64,000 nt of DNA from Vesta saturnalis (lineage: Eukaryota; Arthropoda; Insecta; Coleoptera; Lampyridae), in contig JARFJB010001819.1 in NCBI GenBank assembly GCA_036346205.1, forward strand, positions 1,489,501-1,553,500, given 5' to 3'. A program made the position numbers and the translations under genes. Below, piece by piece: positions 57,000 through 64,000 of this stretch. The notes beneath the pieces were generated by a model, which searched no databases, was not told the origin of the DNA, and saw nothing but the letters and a program-made list of their open reading frames with translations. Numbering within the stretch: the first letter of the stretch is position 1; the number at the start of each line of letters is the position of its first letter.

Positions 57000-59900
57000 T
57001 CTTCCTTAGTATCTCCAATTTTACAAATATTTTGTGAATAAAAAACATATACATAAAAAAAAATATTATTTTCAAAAGCAAATATTATGAAGATCATTAA
57101 GTTGTTCATATTGAAATTAAATAAGCTTTTTATAGTTATTTCCATAAGTTTTCTTTTTTCAAAAGTTTCTCTATCCTTTTCCACCCAAGTTCTGTATACT
57201 TTTCTGTCCCTTGCCATCTTTTTTGCTTCCCCAATCGACTTTCTTTTGCTTTCTACTATCTCTTTTATGTTCTCTTCCCACTTCTTTCTTGGTCTTCCTC
57301 TACTTCGATGTCCCTCCACTCCCATTTACGTTACTATTGTTGGAATCTTACTTTCTTTCATTAACCCATTTTAATAGCTGTTTCTCTATTATTGTTGTTA
57401 CTGCTTCTTGTTTTAATCTTTCTTTTATTATATAGTTTGGCGCACAGTCTCTTCTTGTGTTTCCTGTTACTTTACTAAGATATTTCATTTCTGCCACTGT
57501 TAGAGATGACTTGTGTTTGTGCAGTAATGTCCAGCTTTCTGAACCATATACTCAAGTGAGCAGAAACACTGTTCTATACACTCTGATTTTTGCCCTTTTT
57601 ACCCTATTATTGTTTTATTTGTATGAAATATAATTCACTGGCTTTATATATTCTATTATGTATTTCCTTATCGATTTTCCCGTTCTTCCATATTAATTTG
57701 TCTTTGCTTATGCACATTATTTTGCTTCCTTCTACATTTATCATTAGTTTTATTTTCACTAATTCTTCCGACTAAACTTTTTTTGTTGTAACTCTCTCTC
57801 ATTTTCTGCTGTAATTATTATATCATTTGCATATAATAGTTGTAGATGTATTTGGTTGCATTTGTCTGTATCCTACTTTGGTAGGTTTTATTCTCTCATC
57901 AGTTTTTTCCATAACCTCATTCATTGCTACGATAAATACTAGTGAGCTCAGGCCATCACCCTGTTTCACTACTCTAATTGATTCTAACACTCCTTCTGAT
58001 AGTACTCCATTTACCCGAACCTTGCCTTCTACATTATGTACATATACTTTTTATTGCTTCTACAAGCAGACTATTTTATAATTTTCCAAAATTTACCATA
58101 TTTGTATTCTTGAGATGTTATTAAACACTGTTGTATATCTATAAATGCCATGTATATATTTTTCCCCTTTTCAAAACACTTTTCTATTGTTCTTAATGTG
58201 TATATTTTATCATGTGTTTGTATGCCCGGTCTAAACGCGGCTAGTTCTTTCTTCAGTTTTATTTTTACTTCCTTCATCAGCTTCTACTATTTTCGTTTAT
58301 ATTTTTATTTTACTATAGATAGGCTTAGTGCTCTGTAATTCTATTACCTTTCTTATGTAAAGGCATCCTAATGTTTTGCTTCCATTCCTTGAGTATTATT
58401 TTTTCCTCCCATATTTTTTTGTATAATTTTGTTAATTGCTTTACTATGCCTTTTCCTCCTAACTTTATTAATTCCTGTGGTATAGTATCTATTCCTGCTG
58501 ATGTTCCTTCCATTTTTTAACTTTTTTATAACTTCTCTAACCTTCCTCTTCTTTTATTTCTTTTGGAGCCTCATTACCCGTCTTCTACTACTGCTGCTTG
58601 GAACTTATCTTCATAGTTGATCCTCCATGTTTGTGCTATTGCTTCTGGGTTTGTGATCAATTTTTATTTTTATGTTTAATGTTTTTATTCTGGGTTTTGC
58701 CTGCCCTTTGGTCCGTTTTATTTTTGTCTAAAAGTGTTTTCTTTTCCGAATTCTTACCAAGTTCTTCTTTTGGCTAATTTCACTTCATCTTACACTTTAT
58801 TTTTTTCTTTTATACAATGTTCTCTATCTGTTAACAATTTTGTTCGCATGTCTTTTTCCATAGTTTTTTTTTATTCGTAACTGTTTCTCGTACTCTTATC
58901 ATTCCACCTCTTAAAACGCCTATCCACTTTTTTTATTCCCCATATTTGTTTTGGTTCTTTTAATATTATTGTTTTTAATGTCTTTTATAGTTTATTTGCA
59001 TCTTTTTCTACATTAATGTCCCTTTCTATTCTTTCCAGTATTCTATCCCTATATGCCATTTGATTTTATTTTATATTTAACTTATTCATATTAATTTTTG
59101 TTACGGTTTTTCTGTATTATTTTTTTTGGTTTTTAAATTTTAATATCACCATTAGTAATCTGTGATCACTATCTAACTGTGCGCCTATTACACTCATAAA
59201 TTTCACTTTTCCTTTTGTGTTTGTACCATTAGTATGTAATCTATAGTTGTTCTAATGTTTCCTGCCCCTATACATGTATATTTATGTAATCTTTATCCGC
59301 GAATATTGTATTTCCTATTACCATTTGATTTTCAATACAGAATTGTATAATTATATCCCACTTACGTTTACCCTGTCATCTATTCCATATCTTCCTATGA
59401 TACCATCTCCTACTTCTTTATTTGTTGTCCATGCATTCTAATCTCCTATAATTATTACATGTTCTGCATGTTTTCCGCTAGCTTCTACTATTTTTTGTAG
59501 CTCTTCATACAATTCTTTTGTTTTTCTCTTCCAATGCATGTTGTTGGTGCATTATGTAATATTTGTATTATGCTCATTGTTTCTACAGTCATTAAATGGA
59601 TTTTTATGAGTTACCAATTTGTCTATTTCTTCGCTTGTTATTATCACTACTCCCTTATTTGCTCGTGTATCCATTTCTGTCCCTGAAAATCCAAACGTAT
59701 AAATGCTTATCTAGCAATATTTCTCCATTTTTTTTTTTTTATTTTGCTTATTCCAAGTATCTGAATGTTGTATTTTTCCATTATTATTTCTGGTCCTTTT
59801 GCATTTAGTGTTTTTATATTCCATGTTGCAATTGTCATTTAGTGTTCGCTCTTCTTTTTTCCATTATTTTTATTTCTTTCCTTTTCCATTGCTTTGTTTG

Positions 59901-60260
59901 TCATCTATTTTCCATCCTGTTCATGCCCCCTATTCATTTTTTTAAATTTAATTTATTTCTTGCCTCTTGTCCCACATGTATGCAGCACTATCTATTGAGA
60001 TTTTTACCCTTTTTCCTACTTTTTTTTGCTCTTTCTATTTCGAGTAATTTGGTCTGTATTCGTTTTCCTTGCAATGTTAAATCATTTTAGATGTAAATCT
60101 TGGTTCCTTTCAAGTTGCCTTTCCATTTGAATATGTTTACTTTTTCTTCCCAATTTTCTAGCTTTACTACAACTATTTTATTTTTTACATTTTCCCTACT
60201 TTCTATACATCTTTTACCTTTGCATTTACGTCCATTTGCTCATTAAAAAATTTTCCTACA
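57000..60260 (-). pseudogene. Near-complete decayed non-LTR retrotransposon
   Basis: Reading the - strand from the right: an ORF1-like remnant (VGKFFNEQMDVNAKVKDV, ~60,230), then an endonuclease start TIATWNIKTLNAKG (~59,835) and ILGIS further on. The RT follows with GTSAGIDTIPQELIKLGGKG (~58,500), EWKQNIRMPLHKKG, ELAAFRPGIQTHDKIYTLR, NIYMAFIDIQ (~58,150) and a palm-derived GDGLSSLVFIVAMNE-like stretch (~57,930). The C-terminal GHRSRGRPRKKWEENIKEI (~57,310) is a tail shared by several LINE clades. Frames are broken throughout. At ~3.2 kb it is nearly full length. Clade not assigned. Confidence 0.75.
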
Positions 60261-60819
60261 CTGTTTGTCAGATCATTATTACATATTCGTAGTACATTAA
60301 TTACTATACAGGGTCTGTCATGATGAGCCGAGTTGCTATGTATATGGAAAACTACTCAAAATATTTTTTTTTTAATTTGCATACAGGGGTTATTTAAAAA
60401 ACTAGTTTAACTAAGATATTTTCAGTTTTATACAGCTTCCAGTTATACAGGAAGTAGACCCTAACTCTATTATTTTAACCACAGGATGCATAACATGAGT
60501 ATCGGAGACTACGTACAAATTTAGACTGATACAGAATGTAGTTTCACTTACAAAATGCATATTTTAGGAATTCGTTTATTACCTTTCCAAGTACACATTC
60601 TAATATTACAAACAAATTTTTACAGAAAAAAATTATTTTCATTGACAGCCGGTTAATGCATATCAAGAGTCTCAGAGACTCTTTGTTAGGTTTGATCGAT
60701 GCGGTGAATTCAACAGTTGATGAGGCCGCAATATTAGGTCAGCAATTTACTTGTCTTTGCTGAGGTGCACATGTAAGATATATGTGCATTCAGCCGTTTG
60801 CATTCAGTTGCTTTTATCT

Positions 60820-61260
60820 TTTCATGATAATGGATATTCACTTACAGATATTAATAAAGTTATTACACCTTCTAGACGTAACCTTAAAGAAAAACCAGTT
60901 CTTAATGTTGGTACTGCTTTTCTTCCTTTTATAGCTAATGTTATAGATAGAATTGAAAAAATCCTAATTAAATATGGCATTAGGACTATTTTTAAACCTA
61001 CAAGAAAAATTAAAGAACATTTAAGATCACCTAAAGATGTGTCAAACCCTTTATCACTTTCCGGAGTGTATAAGTTATCTTGTTCATGTGGAAAAGTATA
61101 CATCGGAACCACAAAACGTAGCTTTGATACAAGACGTAAAGAACATACAAAATTTTGTAGATTAGGTCAACCAGAGAAGTCTGCTGTGGCCTTCAATAAT
61201 CTAAATCATGACATTCAATTTGATATGAAAATATTGTCAAGACAAACTCATTATTCATGA
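60820..61260 (+). pseudogene. Penelope-like element, GIY-YIG endonuclease fragment
   Basis: Reads NGYSLTDINKVITPSRRN, then DRIEKILIKYGIRTIFKPTR and the endonuclease domain SGVYKLSCSCGKVYIGTTKR, with conserved FDTRRKEH and LGQPEKSAVA before a stop at 61,258-61,260. The VY..YIG pair and the CSCG zinc knuckle are typical of the C-terminal nuclease of Penelope-like retroelements. The RT is not present upstream, so this is a 3' fragment. Its 147 final codons are still open. Confidence 0.8.
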
Positions 61261-61671
61261 GAGGAAAAGTGATAAGAGAATAGTTTTCTCAAAGCGTTAG
61301 CTAACAAACTAGTTTTACCCTTTATGAAAAGAAGAGCTCAGAACCCTAAACTTTCGAACGTTATACGAAATAACATGCAGCTCTTCATTACGTTTCCAGA
61401 AGTTCAAACACTTCAAACAGCTCCAACAATAAAAAAAAAACGATGTGTGCCCTGAACGAATTGGACGAATTAGTACTTTAGCTTATGTTAAGTATCATAA
61501 AACAACATGTAAAGAACCATGTTTTATTATGCAAAAAATATTCCCATTTTTATTATATTTTTAAAATCTACATTAAATTTAAACGTTAGTTTGTAAAAAG
61601 CATCCTATGTCTAAAATGCACCGTTTTTGATTTATTTTATTTTTTCCAAAATTTTTGACAGATGCACCTAC

Positions 61672-62800
61672 CTGTTCACAAAATTTATAATTTCTCAACG
61701 TGCAAGCAAGCTAGGCAAAATAGTTTTAATACTTGCACACAGAGAACTCAGCTTACAGAATCTTACAAAAATAAATAAGAAAATTATACAGGGCGTTTGA
61801 AATATGGCATCAATTTCAAATAGTTTATTTTTTGAAATAGCAACTCTATTTTTTTCTGTATTATGGACTTTGTAAATATGTCCCTATTCCTAAAATTTAT
61901 AGTTTTTGTACAATCTTGAAAAAATGAAAATTTTTGGTAATTAAACTAAAAATTAATTTTTGGTTGGCTGTACTTGAAAGGAATCAATAATCAACAAATG
62001 CTATTGTGCCAACAAACAAAATTATTTGACATTTCCCACGTTAAAAAGTGTTACTCGTGATTATGTCTGTTCACAAAAAATATAATTTCTCAATGTGCAA
62101 GCAAGCTAGGCGAAATATTTTTTAATACTTTTGCACACAGAGAACTCACAGCTCATAGAATCTTACAAAAATAAATAAAAAAATTATACACGATGTTCGA
62201 AATATGGCGTCAATTTCAAAAAGTTTATTTTTTTAAATAGCAACCCTATTTTTTTACTGAATTAATGGACTTTGTAGAAATGTCCCTATTCCTAAAATTG
62301 ATAGTTTTTGGACAATCTTCAAAAAATGGGCATTTTTTGGTAATTAAACTATAAATTAATTTTTGGTTGGCTGTACTGAATCAATAATAAACAAATGCTA
62401 TCGTGTCAACAAATAAATTATTTGACATTTCCCATGTTAAAAAGTGTTACTCGTGATTATCTGTTCACAAAAAACATAATTTCTCAATGTGCAAAAGATT
62501 TTTTAATACTTGCACACAGAGAACCCACAGCTTGCAGAATTTTACAAAAATGATTTAAAAAACCATACAGGGTGTTCGAAAAATGGCGTCAAATTTTGAA
62601 ATTTCAAAAAGTTAATTTTTTTAAATAGCAACTATCTTTTACTGCTAAAAAAATATGGAAACTTTGTAAATATGTCCCTATTCCTAAAATGTATAGTTTT
62701 TGTACAATCTTGAAAAAATTGACATTTTTGGTAATTAAAATAAAAATTAATTTTTGGTTGAATTTACTTGAAAGGAATCAATAATAAACAAATTCTATCT
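61672..62800 (+). repeat. Tandem repeat, ~395-bp unit, nearly three copies
   Basis: Units start CTGTTCACAAAA near 61,672, 62,065 and 62,461. Each contains TTTCTCAATGTGCAAGCAAG-like text, a TATACAGGGCGTTTGAAATA variant, TGTCCCTATTCCTAAAAT and TTAATTTTTGGTTGG. The third is truncated. Copies differ by small indels. Confidence 0.9.
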
Positions 62801-64000
62801 ACTTAACTAAGACTTAAGTAATACACATAAAACAAAGTATGTACTTCATACTCAAAGCATTAAAACAATTCTTTTTAAAACCAAACTTGTAATTGCAATT
62901 ATAACAATAGAAACTAAATTAATGATTATTTTTATAAATTAACAACACTAAAATTTTAAATTTCTGTGATAATCGAATTTAAATGTTTCATTGCGTACTA
63001 AAATTCATCATGGCAACGACTAAACATTATTAAGTATTGTCATTAGTTACAAAAGAGTATTGTCAAACAATTTAGTCTGACAAATCCTTACTGTAACTTT
63101 AATATCATTCTTCAAGTATAATAATTTGATATAATATGCGTATATTTCAATTGCAAGTTCCATTGTGGAAATGTATAAAACACAGTGAAACTGCAGTTGA
63201 CAAAAAATAAATAAATCATCAAAATACTTGGTGTAAAAAAATTAGGTAGTACTTTCATGTCTTCTAACATCACTTCAGTGCAGTTTCAATTTTAGAAAAA
63301 GTCACACACATGCGTTAAAAAAATATTTAACAACATGGTTCAAACACGGGGAGGAAATGGGATATATAGGAAAACCGCTACAGATTAATAAATGAAAAAA
63401 AATAATAATACCGTTCTGTATAAATTCGTTAAGCGGTAATTTGTGATGTAACAGATTATGGCAATATTTCCATTCTGCATTAGAAAATGCCAATATAAAA
63501 ATTTCGTATTTCTACTTTAATTTATCCTACTTCAGAATTAACATCATATTCATTCAGCAATTTCGTAATCTTAACAAAACCTTCAAATTTTATGTGTGCA
63601 TGTTAAATGTACAATTATAGAAATTAAAGGTCATTATCCAACAAATAATGATACAATATGTTTTTTTTATTTGCAATTACCAATATAAACATAATTTCTT
63701 TAAAATGTAATAAAATTGACATAACAATTTTTAAACATTTAATTTATTGCATTAGTAATGAATTCTACACTACTTCTTTTGTTTTGTCTAATAGGTTGTT
63801 AACTCTCAATATACATTAAAAAAGCCATTTGCATATATTTTAATCTGAGAGATGTTTAATATATTTAAAATGAAGCTAACAAAATTGTAAATATCATTAG
63901 GACGTAAACTTCAAAATTTGTAAAATATGATTATGCAAATCAGTTTTTCTATTACAAAATTTATGCAAAAAGTCGAACAAATTTTTTTAACTTTACCACA
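62801..64000. other. AT-rich non-coding stretch
   Basis: No gene, RNA or repeat recognised up to the window edge. Possibly intronic to the G-alpha-s gene. Confidence 0.4.

Noticed and set aside
57087..60090. Many Phe/Ser/Leu-rich + strand frames
   Set aside because: They are complements of the AT-rich, Lys/Glu-rich LINE on the - strand.
1..64000. CRISPR arrays, bacterial operons or prokaryotic terminators
   Set aside because: The tandem repeats found have no unique spacers, and all real genes are eukaryotic or virus-like; ribosome-binding sites and operons are not expected.

Overview
This is an AT-rich stretch of an animal nuclear genome, almost certainly an insect. Three things show this: spliced genes with very short GT-AG introns (44-55 bp, recurring in unrelated genes), a ZAD plus C2H2 zinc-finger gene (an arthropod-expanded class), and arthropod-type mobile elements (pogo, Tc1/mariner-like, hAT-like, R1-like and other LINEs, a Penelope-like element). 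I cannot name the species. A hemipteroid insect is a guess.

1-9.4 kb: the right-hand part of an integrated Polinton/Maverick or adintovirus-like element. It is cut by the left window edge, so no integrase or left terminal repeat is visible. Leftward genes are a coiled-coil protein and the packaging ATPase. Rightward genes are a PLA2-like/pX-like protein, an adenain-like protease, a jelly-roll minor capsid protein, a 53-aa Cys-rich protein, a double-jelly-roll major capsid protein and a conserved 165-aa protein. A leftward protein-primed DNA polymerase B carries a zinc-finger N-terminus with two candidate introns. ATPase, minor capsid and polymerase are broken by frameshifts; major capsid and its two neighbours are still open. 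It is an old, inactivated copy.

9.4-27.3 kb: repeat territory. It holds a 530-bp fold-back element with a helically phased GAGCTG array, a hairpin behind a CCAAT/TATA promoter-like stretch, minisatellites, a pogo transposase tail, two LINE fragments, a 1.09-kb TA-flanked Tc1/mariner-like element, and two pogo-like transposons nested one inside the other (22,013-27,300), with both TA target duplications readable.

27.3-40.2 kb: host and host-like genes on the + strand. These are a CDC42 small effector (CRIB) gene at 28.0-29.9 kb, a decayed multi-exon DNA polymerase B of a second lineage at 31.6-34.2 kb, and a complete four-exon ZAD/C2H2 transcription factor at 39.0-40.2 kb. Between them lie an inverted pair of interspersed repeats, a tRNA-derived SINE and a tandem duplication, one copy of which carries an extra 76 bp at a hairpin.

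40.2-64 kb: mostly intergenic or intronic. It holds a hAT-like fragment, another pogo fragment, the terminal coding exon of a G-protein alpha-s gene on the - strand (52.6 kb), an endonuclease-type LINE fragment, an intron-bearing transposase-like fragment, a nearly complete but decayed 3.2-kb LINE on the - strand, a Penelope-like GIY-YIG fragment and a ~395-bp tandem triplication.

All family assignments rest on reading motifs by eye; no database search was run.
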